Part shown: positions 14,319 through 23,717 of the stretch, one piece after another
How the letters are laid out: each line of letters starts with the position of its first letter
How positions within the stretch are numbered: the stretch's first letter is position 1
From: an uncultured Candidatus Saccharibacteria bacterium
GTDB taxonomy: Bacteria; Patescibacteriota; Saccharimonadia; Saccharimonadales; Saccharimonadaceae
Length of the DNA stretch: 39,576 nucleotides
Direction: 5' to 3'
Assembly: GCA_947306745.1 (NCBI GenBank)
Contig: CAMZHH010000007.1
Coordinates: 1-39,576, forward strand
Notes under the pieces: generated by a model
Database searches by the model: none
What the model was told of the DNA's origin: nothing
What the model saw: the letters and a program-made list of their open reading frames with translations, nothing else
Translations under genes and position numbers: made by a program

Positions 14319-14347
14319 AAGACAAGCAACCTTAAAGATGTTATACT
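14319..14347 (+). promoter_or_regulatory. probable promoter of ftsH
   Basis: AAGACA (14319-14324) and TATACT (14342-14347) are spaced by 17 bases. The -35 matches consensus at four of six positions. The leader is about 45 nucleotides and holds the ribosome site TAGGAG at 14388-14393, six bases before the GTG start. Confidence 0.55.
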
Positions 14348-14399
14348 AGATTAATGAAGCACTGGGGGTGTGCATAAGAGATTTATTTAGGAGTATATT

Positions 14400-16289
14400 G
14401 TGCCAGAATATAAAAATACCGCGGGTCGTAAAAAACCACAGAAAACCAACAAGTTTTTCAGCTTTGTTCGTTTAACGATTTTTTGGTTATTGATTTTGAC
14501 GATGATTGTCGCTATTGCGTCCACTGGTGCCGGTGGTGGCGTCAACTACGAGGAGAAAGATATTACCGAAATCGCCAAGCTTGCGAATGATGAGAAGCTC
14601 GAAAAAATCGTCATCGAGGGATCGACGCTCTATGTCACTCCGCGCGAGGGCACGGATCTAAAGAATATGATCTCCCGCAAGGAGTCTAGTGGTACTTTGC
14701 AGGAGCAGGGTTTTGAGCAAGCCATCAATGATGGAAAAGTCTCCGTTGAAATCCGCGAAGAAGTTGACGTCTTTGGCATCGTATTGAATGTTGCAACGAT
14801 TTTGATTCCGCTCGTCGTTCTTGGCGGCTTCCTAATCTACATGATTCGCCAGGCTCAGAGTATGAATAATCAGTCGATGGGTTTCGGCAAGGCTAAAGCT
14901 CGCTTATACGGCAACGAAAAGAAGAAAGTGACCTTTGATGATGTCGCCGGTAACGAAGCTGCTAAGCAAGATTTGACCGAAATCGTTGACTTCCTAAAGA
15001 ATCCAAAGAAATACGAGAAGCTTGGTGCTAAGATTCCGCGCGGTGTTTTGCTTGCCGGCGATCCTGGTACCGGCAAGACTCTTATGGCGCGCGCCGTGGC
15101 TGGTGAAGCCGGTGTTCCATTCTTCTCAATCTCTGGTTCTGAATTCGCGGAAATGTTCGTCGGTGTCGGCGCATCTCGCGTACGTGACCTCTTTGGTAAA
15201 GCAAAGAAGAATGCTCCAAGTATTATCTTTATTGATGAGATTGATGCCGTCGCTCACAAGCGCGATGCACGTGGTGGTGCTGGACGCGAAGATGAGCAGA
15301 CGCTCAACCAGATTCTCGTCGAAATGGATGGTTTCGATAACGATACCGGCGTTATTGTGATGGCTGCTACGAACCGCGTTGATATGCTCGACAAAGCACT
15401 TCTACGCCCAGGCCGTTTCGACCGCCACGTAAATGTTACTTTGCCAGAGCGCAAAGACCGCGTTGAGATTTTGAAAGTTCACTTCAAGAACAAACCAGTT
15501 GCCGAAGACGTGAAAATTGATGCGCTTGCTGCTAAGACTGCTGGTAGCTCTGGCGCCGACTTGGCAAACATCGCCAACGAAGCCGCCATTGCTGCTGCGC
15601 GTAATAATCGTAAAGAGATTACTAATGCAGATATTACTGAGGCCTTTGAGCGCATTGCGATTGGTCCAGAACGCAAGTCTAAAGTTATGAACGACCAAGA
15701 ACGCAAGATTACCGCCTATCATGAGGCTGGTCATGCTATCGTTGGTCATGTCCTTCCAGATTCTGATCCAGTTCATAAAGTTACAATCATTCCGCGTGGA
15801 CGCACTGGCGGTGTCACTTGGTTCTTACCACCAGAAGATCGCAGCTATAAGAATATTTACGAACTTAAGGATGTTCTCGCGCGCGCTATGGGCGGTCGTG
15901 TTGCAGAGCGTTTAATTTTGGGGCCAGAGGGTATTACAACTGGCGCCAGCTCAGATCTTCAACATGTTGCCGAGCTTGCCCGTGAGATGGTTACCGAAGA
16001 GGGTATGGGTAGCCGCTTACGCGACCAGGTCTTCAATACCGAAGAGGTGAACTTCTTTGGCGATCGTGCAAAGATTTACTCCGAAAAGACCTCCGAGATT
16101 ATTGATGCTGAAATTGAGGCCCTCGGTAAAGAGGCTGGTCAGCGTGCCGAAGCTGTTCTCCGCGCTAACCGCAAATATCTTGATGCGCTGGCGAATGCTC
16201 TACTCGAGAAAGAAACCCTCGAAGAAGACGAGGTTGTAAAAATATTGCACGGCACTACGCTTCCGGAAACCGCAAAACTTCACAAATAA
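14400..16289 (+). CDS. ftsH: ATP-dependent zinc metalloprotease FtsH
   Basis: 629 residues, GTG start fixed by TAGGAG six bases upstream. A basic N-terminus and first membrane helix (23-41) precede an extracytoplasmic domain of about 80 residues and a second helix (126-150). The AAA+ module has Walker A GDPGTGKT (220-227), the FVG pore motif at 253-255, Walker B IIFIDEID (275-282) and a Second Region of Homology ending RPGRFDR. The protease domain has HEAGH (441-445) and a third zinc ligand Asp in ASSDLQHV. FtsH degrades misfolded membrane proteins and regulators as a hexamer. All key residues appear intact. Confidence 0.97.
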   Translation: MPEYKNTAGRKKPQKTNKFFSFVRLTIFWLLILTMIVAIASTGAGGGVNYEEKDITEIAKLANDEKLEKIVIEGSTLYVTPREGTDLKNMISRKESSGTLQEQGFEQAINDGKVSVEIREEVDVFGIVLNVATILIPLVVLGGFLIYMIRQAQSMNNQSMGFGKAKARLYGNEKKKVTFDDVAGNEAAKQDLTEIVDFLKNPKKYEKLGAKIPRGVLLAGDPGTGKTLMARAVAGEAGVPFFSISGSEFAEMFVGVGASRVRDLFGKAKKNAPSIIFIDEIDAVAHKRDARGGAGREDEQTLNQILVEMDGFDNDTGVIVMAATNRVDMLDKALLRPGRFDRHVNVTLPERKDRVEILKVHFKNKPVAEDVKIDALAAKTAGSSGADLANIANEAAIAAARNNRKEITNADITEAFERIAIGPERKSKVMNDQERKITAYHEAGHAIVGHVLPDSDPVHKVTIIPRGRTGGVTWFLPPEDRSYKNIYELKDVLARAMGGRVAERLILGPEGITTGASSDLQHVAELAREMVTEEGMGSRLRDQVFNTEEVNFFGDRAKIYSEKTSEIIDAEIEALGKEAGQRAEAVLRANRKYLDALANALLEKETLEEDEVVKILHGTTLPETAKLHK

Positions 16290-16309
16290 TCCACTATTTT
16301 ATGCTAAAC

Positions 16310-16315
16310 TAAAAT
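16310..16315 (+). promoter_or_regulatory. -10-like hexamer before the wall hydrolase gene (leaderless type)
   Basis: TAAAAT lies six bases before the ATG at 16322, with TATGCT ten bases further up as an alternative -10. No ribosome site is present. The arrangement matches the one before the glycosyltransferase at 12973. Confidence 0.45.
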
Positions 16316-16321
16316 TAGCTT

Positions 16322-18904
16322 ATGTATAAATTTTTGAAAAAATTCACTCGCACATGCTACCTTGTAGCTTCCGCATTTATAATCTTAAATTCGGCCGTAG
16401 CTACGTATGCTGAACCACGAGAATATCTCGATTTATTCGCTGCTAACGATATCATTTTCTATGATCCAGATGGTTGCGAAAATAATAACAAGTGTGAAGA
16501 AAAAGCTGTTTCTGGTTCTGATTTGACTGTTATCGGCGACTCTATTCTTGCTGATTCTGTCACGAAGCAGAAAATGATGGATAAATTCTCTGGCCTAACC
16601 GACGCCAACTATGATGCCGTCGTTGGTCGCCCATGGGCTACCGGTCTATCAGTCGCTAAATCCATGACTCTGAAAAACACAGTCATCTTTGAGCAGGGCT
16701 CTAACAATACCGGTCCGACTGTTACTGATAACGATATTGATTCGTTAATCGAGATTACTGGTAAAGAACGTACGGTTATTTTGGTTACAAATTACGGTAC
16801 GGCTAGTCAATATATTGATCCATATAATAAGAACAACGAAACATTCAAGCGTGCTGCTGAAAAATATGACAATATCGTAGTTGCTGACTGGTATACAGCG
16901 GCTAAGAACGCGAACGCAAATATGGATTCGATGACCGTCCACCCGAATGATGACGCCGCGCGCGATCTCTATGTTGAAACAATTGCGGGCGTTACGGGCA
17001 GTGGTAGCTGTGGTGGTGGCCGTGCAGTGATTAAAGGCGACAAGGCTGAAGAGAAAATTTGGTCCGGTCTCACCTCGCTCGGTTTTACTGAGGAGCAAAC
17101 CGCTGGCATTATGGGCAACATGATGCATGAAAGTAACAGCTTCAACCCAGCACAACACGAAGGTAGTCAATATAATAAATACTGGCCTGGCATGAGTCTC
17201 GGTACTGATTCGGAGAAGGCTTATGGTCTCGGCCTGATTCAGTGGTCCTTTGGCCGTCGCGTCAATATGTATAACTACGTTAAGGAAAAAGCGCCTGACC
17301 TGATTGACCATTTCGAAAACCCAGATACGTATAGTAAGAAGAACGGTAGTATTTATGGCTGTAATGGCGACTGCTATATCAGTCTCGCTGGCGAATCAGA
17401 TGCGAACCGCATGTATTCATTGCAATTAACGTTCTTATATGACGAGCTCCAGGGCGAGAGCAGCTATTCTGGCATCTTCAACCAGAGTTCCGTTTATGAT
17501 GCTGCTAAATTCTTCCTTGAACACGTAGAAATCCCGCAAAACCCGTATATTTCTAGCCACCCGGAACGCGCAACTGACGCTGAATCATTCTATCAGAAAT
17601 TTAAGGGTAGCGAATTTACGCTCAGTAGCACTTCAACAGGTTCTAGCTCGAGTGGTACCAGTCTTGGTTCTAGTCCAAGTTCCGGCACTAGTTCCGGCAC
17701 TAGCTCTAGTGCAGGTCTTAGCGGTGCAGCCACCTATGAAAACTATGATGGCGAGCGCGTGTTGGACGATGATCAAATCAAGGCTATCGAAGAGAACCAG
17801 CCACTCTATGAAAAAATCGTTGAAGGTACGGATTACCCATGGCAAATCATGGCCACAATCCATTACCTTGAGTACGGCCTAGGGCGCAATATTACGAAAG
17901 GCGACCCACTCTGTAATGGCGGTGGATGTTCGAACGGTCTCTTCCAGACAATTTACAACCAATACCCAATCATGGGCTACGTCGACGATGATAACTTCGT
18001 GAAGATGGGTAAGGACGCCGTAACTGAGCTACAGCAAAGCAATAGCGATCTCGATCTGACTAAGGATGGCGATATCAAGAAGTTATTCTTCCGCTACAAC
18101 GGTACGGCTGGCGTCTACAAACAGCAGGCTCGCGACCTTGGCTTTAGTGAAGAGGAAGCTGAAAACGGCGAAGGTTCACCATACGTAATGAACCGCTATG
18201 ACCGCGAACGTGACCCGAAGTACAACAAGACTACCTGGGGTCAGATTAAGCGTGACTACGGCCCAATCGAATATCCAGCCAACATGCACTTTGGCGCCTA
18301 CGTTATCTACACGGCTATCGGTGGTGGCAGCGGGGGTTCTAGTAAGGGGCGCTGCGGTAAGACCTATGGCGGTGGTAATATGGATGTCAACCAGACCGCT
18401 ATCGACTTGGCGTGGCCAATTGGCGATCCGCATAACTCCGCAAACGGCGGTGCTGTGAACGGCGAAACGATGGCTTTGACTGCATCGGATGAATACGACC
18501 ATGCACTTCAGGAAGTTGGTCTTAAGACTTACGGCGATGCGCAGGTCCAGCGTGGCTCGAGCTGTGATGCCTTCGTGACGACGGTCTATCGCTACTCGGG
18601 TGTCGATAAAGACTTCTACTGTTGCGGCTGTGGCTATCAAATTGATTACCTTACTGGTGCGGGGGCGGCGAAATTCGACGAAATTGAATACACCAAGTCG
18701 GGCTCTACTGGCGATACGTCAGTACTGAAGCCGGGCGATGTGATGATTTGTAGTGGCCACATTCTGCTGTATATCGAGTTGGACGGCAAGGGCATGGAGG
18801 CGCAAGCTTCCTACGGCGACCATAGTGGGCAGATTAGTGAAGGCGTTGGCTTATATTCTAACTATCACAGCGCTTGGTATCGTGTCTTTAGGTTTAAGAG
18901 TTAA
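16322..18904 (+). CDS. secreted multidomain peptidoglycan hydrolase: SGNH esterase, tail lysozyme, second lysozyme-like and CHAP/NlpC-like domains
   Basis: 860 residues with a signal peptide (1-30, ending ATYA). Residues 66-225 look like the OatA-type SGNH domain: IGDSILADS with nucleophile Ser74, the DAVVGRP strand, EQGSNNTG as the GxN block, and DSMTVHP with His207. Residues 245-430 match phage-tail-type lysozyme: GFTEEQTAGIMGNMMHES with Glu270, and YGLGLIQWSFGRR. A Ser/Gly/Thr linker (434-470) follows. Residues 490-660 look like an SLT/lysozyme-type domain (WQIMATIHYLEYGLGRN, then GLFQ). Residues 740-860 are CHAP/NlpC-like, with SSCDAF Cys748 and SGHILLYIE His813. Together it could de-acetylate, cut glycan and cut peptide in one chain. 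It may act on its own wall or a host wall. Confidence 0.8.
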   Translation: MYKFLKKFTRTCYLVASAFIILNSAVATYAEPREYLDLFAANDIIFYDPDGCENNNKCEEKAVSGSDLTVIGDSILADSVTKQKMMDKFSGLTDANYDAVVGRPWATGLSVAKSMTLKNTVIFEQGSNNTGPTVTDNDIDSLIEITGKERTVILVTNYGTASQYIDPYNKNNETFKRAAEKYDNIVVADWYTAAKNANANMDSMTVHPNDDAARDLYVETIAGVTGSGSCGGGRAVIKGDKAEEKIWSGLTSLGFTEEQTAGIMGNMMHESNSFNPAQHEGSQYNKYWPGMSLGTDSEKAYGLGLIQWSFGRRVNMYNYVKEKAPDLIDHFENPDTYSKKNGSIYGCNGDCYISLAGESDANRMYSLQLTFLYDELQGESSYSGIFNQSSVYDAAKFFLEHVEIPQNPYISSHPERATDAESFYQKFKGSEFTLSSTSTGSSSSGTSLGSSPSSGTSSGTSSSAGLSGAATYENYDGERVLDDDQIKAIEENQPLYEKIVEGTDYPWQIMATIHYLEYGLGRNITKGDPLCNGGGCSNGLFQTIYNQYPIMGYVDDDNFVKMGKDAVTELQQSNSDLDLTKDGDIKKLFFRYNGTAGVYKQQARDLGFSEEEAENGEGSPYVMNRYDRERDPKYNKTTWGQIKRDYGPIEYPANMHFGAYVIYTAIGGGSGGSSKGRCGKTYGGGNMDVNQTAIDLAWPIGDPHNSANGGAVNGETMALTASDEYDHALQEVGLKTYGDAQVQRGSSCDAFVTTVYRYSGVDKDFYCCGCGYQIDYLTGAGAAKFDEIEYTKSGSTGDTSVLKPGDVMICSGHILLYIELDGKGMEAQASYGDHSGQISEGVGLYSNYHSAWYRVFRFKS

Positions 18905-18918
18905 CGGAGGAGTAAAAC

Positions 18919-19599
18919 ATGCAGAACGAGAGAACGAAGGCTGATCAATATGCCAATAACCGGCGTACGATATTTATCGCTCTGGCCGTCATCTTTCTTA
19001 TGGCTGTAGTATTTGTAGTTGTATTGTTTATAAGCAATATCCCAAAAACGGCCACTATTAAAGTACTAGTCGCACCATCAACTTCAACTCTCACGATTGG
19101 TGGCAAGAAGTATAGGACTAAGGGCGATATTCGAATTGAGCCAGGCGAATATGAAGTAAAAATTCAGAAGGACGGCTTCATTTCGTATGAGGGCAAAATA
19201 TCCGTCGCAAAAGGTGAGACTGCTAAGCTTTATGAATGTCTGAAAGCTGAAGAAGGGAATGATTTCTATACCAAGAATACGCGCGAATATGAACTTTGCT
19301 ACACGGCACAAGAAACTACCGCCGAAGTAGAGCAACGTAAACTTTATGATTCTGACAAGATTTATACCATTTTGCCATTCCATAGCTACGAAAAAGGCTT
19401 CAATATCGACGCCAACAAGGCTGAAGATGGCGATGAGAAAATTACCATCAAAATCACCTTATTGTCTTGTATCGAAAAGCGCCGCGAAGGTTTGAAGAAG
19501 AATGCGCTTGAATGGCTTCGTGAAAATGGTGTAAACCCAGACGATTATAATATTATTTACGCAGGCGGATGTGACAGCAGTGACCAAAAAGCAGACTAA
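18919..19599 (+). CDS. membrane-anchored PEGA-domain protein
   Basis: 226 residues with a strong ribosome site (GGAGGAG) 14 bases after the hydrolase stop, so they are probably co-transcribed. One membrane helix (about residues 20-43) follows a short cytoplasmic tail. Residues 50-105 are a PEGA domain (IKVLVAPSTSTLTIGGKKY, IEPGEYEVKIQKDGF), a surface-layer-associated beta module. A C-terminal domain of about 100 residues holds several Cys and the IYTILPF segment. The function is unknown; an extracytoplasmic binding or scaffolding role is likely. Confidence 0.75.
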   Translation: MQNERTKADQYANNRRTIFIALAVIFLMAVVFVVVLFISNIPKTATIKVLVAPSTSTLTIGGKKYRTKGDIRIEPGEYEVKIQKDGFISYEGKISVAKGETAKLYECLKAEEGNDFYTKNTREYELCYTAQETTAEVEQRKLYDSDKIYTILPFHSYEKGFNIDANKAEDGDEKITIKITLLSCIEKRREGLKKNALEWLRENGVNPDDYNIIYAGGCDSSDQKAD

Positions 19600-20569
19600 G
19601 ACTCAGAAAAAAGGGAGGGCGAAAAACAGTTTTATTACAGATCAAATCCGACAGATCAAAAAAGACGGTATTTTGACGTATTTCAAAAAGAATAAAACTG
19701 CATCTTATATTTTGGCCTGTGTTGCATTAGTGTTAGCACTCGGCATTTTTATTGCCGTGAATTCGCATCCGGGTAAGGTTGGCGTAGAAATTAAAGTTGC
19801 GCCGTTTTCGGCCAAAGTTTTCATTAATGACAACGAAGTTCGTAATAATCATAAAGAGTACCTTGCGCCTGGTGAATATGATGTTAGAGTTGAACTAGAG
19901 CATTTCGAGACGATGGAACAAAAAGTCACAGTCTCGAATGACTTTAAGGCTATTATGGGCGGCTTGCAGCCAATCGATGCGGCTGGTGATGATATTTACT
20001 ACCAAAAAATCGTCGATTACCGTAAAACCAATACTGCCGATTCGTCGCCAGAACTTACCGGCGCAATCTATAAGAAATTACCGCTCGAGAAATCGATTTA
20101 CCGTGTCGTAACGGCCTACGATGAGGAAGAGAAGAAAGCTATGATTCGCATTTATGCCGGCGAACCATATGTAGAAACTGCAATTTCGGAATTATTCAAG
20201 AACCTCAAATATGATGCGGCAATTTCTGGCTATAAGATCACGCTTAGTAAATATAATGACATCTTTACTGAAGCTGCTGAGAGCAAAGCACATACTGCAA
20301 CGGACGTCGTAAAGGAAGCCTATGCCTCCGTGATTGATGAGAATTTCCAATTTAAGGAAGAATTGCATTCTGGACGCTATGCGGCCGTAGTAATGTGCAC
20401 ACAACAAAATACCGGTGGCGCCTTCTTCCGCGCTTATCGCACAGTGCTCGAGCGTGATGGTAATACTTGGAAGATTTTGCATGCACCGTATCCGGTAGTA
20501 TCAAAAGGCATTCTGCCAGACATCGAAACTACCTTCCTGAATCGTATTAATCTTGTAAAATGCAATTAA
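19571..20569 (+). CDS. second membrane-anchored PEGA-domain protein, paralogue of the previous one
   Basis: 332 residues. The GTG start overlaps the preceding gene by 29 bases; another GTG at 19580 is possible. A Lys-rich cytoplasmic stretch leads to one membrane helix (ASYILACVALVLALGIFIAV), then a PEGA domain (VEIKVAPFSAKVFINDNEV, LAPGEYDVRVELEHFE). The C-terminal part resembles the preceding protein near IYKKLP / IYTILP. It then has an extra domain of about 130 residues (SGRYAAVVMCTQQNTGGAFF, RAYRTVLERDG). Tandem duplication followed by extension of the second copy is the simplest reading. Confidence 0.75.
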   Translation: MTAVTKKQTKTQKKGRAKNSFITDQIRQIKKDGILTYFKKNKTASYILACVALVLALGIFIAVNSHPGKVGVEIKVAPFSAKVFINDNEVRNNHKEYLAPGEYDVRVELEHFETMEQKVTVSNDFKAIMGGLQPIDAAGDDIYYQKIVDYRKTNTADSSPELTGAIYKKLPLEKSIYRVVTAYDEEEKKAMIRIYAGEPYVETAISELFKNLKYDAAISGYKITLSKYNDIFTEAAESKAHTATDVVKEAYASVIDENFQFKEELHSGRYAAVVMCTQQNTGGAFFRAYRTVLERDGNTWKILHAPYPVVSKGILPDIETTFLNRINLVKCN

Positions 20570-20583
20570 TAATTCGGTTCTAT

Positions 20584-20592
20584 TGGTATAAT
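20584..20592 (+). promoter_or_regulatory. extended -10 promoter of murJ
   Basis: TGGTATAAT with perfect hexamer at 20587-20592 lies nine bases before the ATG and 14 bases after the PEGA gene stop. The leader would be only two or three bases long. Confidence 0.65.
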
Positions 20593-20601
20593 AGATAGAG
20601 T

Positions 20602-22233
20602 ATGAAACGCAAGCTACATTTTCGTTCAGTTGTGTCTTTAGCGAACAGCAAACTGTCGATTAAGACGGCTGCCGTAGTGCTTGCGAGCTCAACTTTAATT
20701 TCTGCTTTGCTTGGTATCTTCCGCGACCGCTGGCTAAACTCTTTGTACTACAATACCTATCCGGCCGGCCTGGATGCTTATACGGCTGCTTTTACGGTGC
20801 CAGATTTCTTATACTTCATCATTACTTCCGGCGCCTTAGCCGTAACATTTATTCCAGTCTTCAACCAACGTCTCGTCAATGGCAATAAGAAATCTGCCTG
20901 GGAGCTCAGCTCAAGCTTGCTAAACTTCCTGGCTATCATTTCGCTCGTTGCGTCGATTTTAATTATGATTTTTGCCGATCCGCTTGTGCGTTATGTGGTG
21001 GCGCCAGGCTTGAACGAGTCTGCCATGTCGCTCGCTATTAATATGATGCGCGTAATTGCAATTAACCCATTCTTATTCTCGATTTCGACAGTTATTTCCA
21101 GTATGCAGCAAGCCGTACGCCGTTTCGTCTTCTATGCCATCGCGCCAGCTTTGTATAACATTGGTATTATCGTCGGTATTCTCGTCTTTACGGATGGTAT
21201 TAATATCTTTGGTTTTCAATTATTTGAGGGCGGCATAATGGGCGTCGCAATTGGTGTCGTTTTTGGCGCCTTAATGCAGCTAATTATTAGTATTGTAGGT
21301 CTAGTTGGTTTAGGATTTGACTACGAGTTTAAGATTAATTGGCGCAATCAAGGTTTTCGTCAAGTGCTCAAGATGCTCCCGTCGCGCTCCATCGATCAAG
21401 GCATCGATTATGTCACGAGCATTATGAATACTAACCTCGCTTCTCGCATGGGTGAGCAGAGTATTCGCGCTTTTCAGCAAGCTTCGAGCTTGCGTGGTAT
21501 GCCGGTTAGTTTGATTGGCGTTGCAATCTCGACTGCATTCTTCCCGAAACTTAGCGAAGAAGCAGCAACGAATGACGAAAGCACCTTCATGCAAACTTTG
21601 CGCTCGGCGCTCAGCACGATTGTCTGGATTTCTTTACCAGTCGCGATTGTAGCGTTCTTTATTCGCGGCTATGTCGTAAACTTCATCGTAAATGGTGGTG
21701 ATGCGAAGATTGCTAGCGTGCTCGGCTCGTTTGTGGTCGCAATTTTCTGCCAGTCGCTCTATCATATCGTGGCGCGCGGCTATTATGCTAAGCAAAATAT
21801 TAAAACTCCACTTATTATTTCCATCATCGCTTTTGTAGTTCAGGTGATTTTCGCCATCTTGCTTAGCATGATGAATTTTGGTCCAGAAGGTCTAGCTTAC
21901 GCTGTGAGTATTAGTGCATTCTTTGAAGTATTTGTATTACTCGGCTTCTTACATAAAGATACGGGGAAGAAGCTAATCAATAAAGAGCTGCTCCATGCTA
22001 TGCTTAAAATTTTAATCGCTTCCTTGATTACGGGCGCAGTTTCGTATATTGCTACCAAGTTGTTGCCACTTCGCTCCACGGATAATTCTTTCTTGAGTAC
22101 CTTCCCGAAGTTCGTCGTCATCTGTCTTGTTAGTGGTGTTACTTATATAATCGTGTGTTGGATCATGAAGATTGAAGAAGTAAAACCAGTTGTAGATAAA
22201 ATCACCGGCGTATTGTTTAAGAATATCAAATAG
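20602..22233 (+). CDS. murJ: lipid II flippase MurJ (MviN)
   Basis: 543 residues with about 14 membrane helices. The N-terminal ASSTLISALLGIFRDRWL and DAYTAAFTVPDFLY are the family's conserved first loop and helix, and GALAVTFIPVFNQ follows. The central arginine-rich LKMLPSRSIDQGIDYV and RAFQQASSLRGMPVSLIG match the MurJ cavity and helix 7-8 region. MurJ moves lipid-linked peptidoglycan precursors to the outer face of the membrane. The next gene is convergent, with a terminator between. Confidence 0.93.
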   Translation: MKRKLHFRSVVSLANSKLSIKTAAVVLASSTLISALLGIFRDRWLNSLYYNTYPAGLDAYTAAFTVPDFLYFIITSGALAVTFIPVFNQRLVNGNKKSAWELSSSLLNFLAIISLVASILIMIFADPLVRYVVAPGLNESAMSLAINMMRVIAINPFLFSISTVISSMQQAVRRFVFYAIAPALYNIGIIVGILVFTDGINIFGFQLFEGGIMGVAIGVVFGALMQLIISIVGLVGLGFDYEFKINWRNQGFRQVLKMLPSRSIDQGIDYVTSIMNTNLASRMGEQSIRAFQQASSLRGMPVSLIGVAISTAFFPKLSEEAATNDESTFMQTLRSALSTIVWISLPVAIVAFFIRGYVVNFIVNGGDAKIASVLGSFVVAIFCQSLYHIVARGYYAKQNIKTPLIISIIAFVVQVIFAILLSMMNFGPEGLAYAVSISAFFEVFVLLGFLHKDTGKKLINKELLHAMLKILIASLITGAVSYIATKLLPLRSTDNSFLSTFPKFVVICLVSGVTYIIVCWIMKIEEVKPVVDKITGVLFKNIK

Positions 22234-22256
22234 GGTAGCGCAAGAATCAAAAAAAA

Positions 22257-22274
22257 CCACCCGTCTCCGGGTGG
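22257..22274. terminator. bidirectional terminator between murJ and the gatC operon
   Basis: The perfect stem CCACCCG / CGGGTGG with a TCTC loop has A-rich sequence on the left and CTTTTT on the right. It ends both the plus-strand murJ and the minus-strand operon. Confidence 0.85.
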
Positions 22275-22285
22275 CTTTTTAAAGA

Positions 22286-22576
22286 CTATTTATCTTCTTT
22301 TTTGTCGGTCTTTTTCTCGACCTTTTCTTTTACGTCTTCGACAACGGCTTCTGCTTTATCGCCGAGCTCTTTAGTGCTCTTCTTGGTCTTGCTGAGTAAT
22401 TTCTCGCCATTTTTCTTGGCATCTTTGACAGCCTTGTCGCCAGCGTCTTTTAAATCTTTGCGCGTCTCCTTGCCAGATTTTGGCGCCGTGAGAATGCCGG
22501 CAATTGCTCCTACTGCAGCGCCAAATAGGGCGCCGAGGAAGAACTTACCAGCTCCGCTCTTTTTTTCTTCTGCCAT
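22286..22576 (-). CDS. YtxH-like small membrane protein
   Basis: 96 residues if started at the ATG at 22576, which has GGAGGAG upstream; the open frame extends further but without such a site. One Gly/Ala-rich helix (GKFFLGALFGAAVGAIAGILTAP) is followed by KSGKETRKDLK, typical of YtxH-domain proteins. A strongly charged Lys/Glu/Asp coiled-coil-like tail ends the protein. Members are membrane-associated and often stress-related; no enzymatic role is known. The gene begins one base after the upstream stop. Confidence 0.75.
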   Translation of the reverse strand: MAEEKKSGAGKFFLGALFGAAVGAIAGILTAPKSGKETRKDLKDAGDKAVKDAKKNGEKLLSKTKKSTKELGDKAEAVVEDVKEKVEKKTDKKEDK

Positions 22577-22577
22577 T

Positions 22578-22850
22578 TTATTTCTCCTCCTTTTTGGATT
22601 TCTTGGCTTTCTTATCACCATCAGTGTAGCTGTCGACGAAATATTTGACAAGCCCACCCACGGTAGTCATATCGCGTACATTGCCCGCGATATCGTCGGC
22701 TTTTTCAGCAATATCTTGACCTTGTTGCACAATCTTTTTGGCTTCCTTCGTGACGCCAATCAACTTGATGACCAAGATGATGCTAACTAATAGAAAGATA
22801 AAGAGCGTTCCTGAAAGGATAAATACTAAAATCCAAGCAGGTGTTTCCAT
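22578..22850 (-). CDS. small membrane protein, DUF948-like
   Basis: 90 residues. One N-terminal helix (AWILVFILSGTLFIFLLVSI) precedes an amphipathic stretch with heptad-like spacing (KEAKKIVQQGQDIAEKADDI) and a Lys-rich tail. A ribosome site, GGAG, precedes the ATG. It is followed at once by the YtxH-like gene; such pairs are common in Gram-positive bacteria, which supports a shared envelope role. Confidence 0.65.
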   Translation of the reverse strand: METPAWILVFILSGTLFIFLLVSIILVIKLIGVTKEAKKIVQQGQDIAEKADDIAGNVRDMTTVGGLVKYFVDSYTDGDKKAKKSKKEEK

Positions 22851-22853
22851 GGC

Positions 22854-23696
22854 CTATTTCTCCATTTTATTAAATTCTTCGTAAGCCTGGTAGTAGTTCT
22901 TTGGATCACCGGTCGTGAGCCATTTGCCTTTACTTTTAACGACGAATACGTCGCCAGACTTTGCAAGTTTCGTAATAGCATCCACAGTCCAGAGCTCGTC
23001 ATCGAGACCAGTATTCTTTGGAATCAAGTGTGCAAATACTTCTGGGGTCAACAAGTAGCGACCGTAAGAAGTCAAATTGGATGGGGAAAGATCAGGAGTG
23101 GCTGGCTTTTCGACAATGTGGCTCAAAGTCTGCTTCTTCTTGTCTTTCATAGCAATCATGCCATATTTGTTCCAAACTTCTTCTGGCATTTCCTGAGCAG
23201 CAATAATTGCCTTGGCATCTGGATGCTTTTCATAAGCTTCGACCAAGGTTTGTACGTCGCCCTTGCCAAAGATGAGGTCGTCGCTATAAAGCGCCAAGAA
23301 GGCTTCATCGTCATTCAAATATGGCTTTGCGGATGCAATTGGGGAACCGTTGCCGTAAGGGAAGCTTGGATCTTGCTCAATCACGGTAATGTTAGCGAGC
23401 GACAATACTTCGCGGACGCTTTCAAAACGATCGAGTTTACCCTGAGATTCGAGCTGCTTGTAAATCTTTTCGCATGGGTTAGTGAAGTAATCTTCGTAAA
23501 TTGGCTTACCTTCATGAGTAGCAACGATGATGATATCTTTGATGCCACCAGCGACGCATTCTTCAACAACGTATTGCATGATTGGTTTTGGGCCAAGTGG
23601 AATCATTGCCTTTGGAACAGTTTTAGTAATAGGCAAGAAACGACTTGCGAAACCGGCATCTGTAATGACAGCCTTGGTTGGTGCTTTATATGACAT
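22854..23696 (-). CDS. galU: UTP--glucose-1-phosphate uridylyltransferase
   Basis: 280 residues, close to the usual length. Conserved segments: the nucleotide-binding N-terminus ending RFLPITKTVPKAMIPLGPKP, QYVVEECVAGGIKDIIIVA, YGNGSPIASAKPYL, FLALYSDDLIFG with the metal Asp, and IVEKP. It makes UDP-glucose, the donor for surface glycans and glycolipids. The nucleotide loop reads TDAGFASRF, where most relatives have PAAGLGTRF. An AGGAGG site precedes the ATG, 21 bases after gatB ends. Confidence 0.9.
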   Translation of the reverse strand: MSYKAPTKAVITDAGFASRFLPITKTVPKAMIPLGPKPIMQYVVEECVAGGIKDIIIVATHEGKPIYEDYFTNPCEKIYKQLESQGKLDRFESVREVLSLANITVIEQDPSFPYGNGSPIASAKPYLNDDEAFLALYSDDLIFGKGDVQTLVEAYEKHPDAKAIIAAQEMPEEVWNKYGMIAMKDKKKQTLSHIVEKPATPDLSPSNLTSYGRYLLTPEVFAHLIPKNTGLDDELWTVDAITKLAKSGDVFVVKSKGKWLTTGDPKNYYQAYEEFNKMEK

Positions 23697-23717
23697 TTTG
23701 TATTCTCCTCCTTTTGT

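Noticed and set aside
23028-23693. 221-codon plus-strand frame
   Set aside because: It is antisense to galU, whose conserved motifs are intact.
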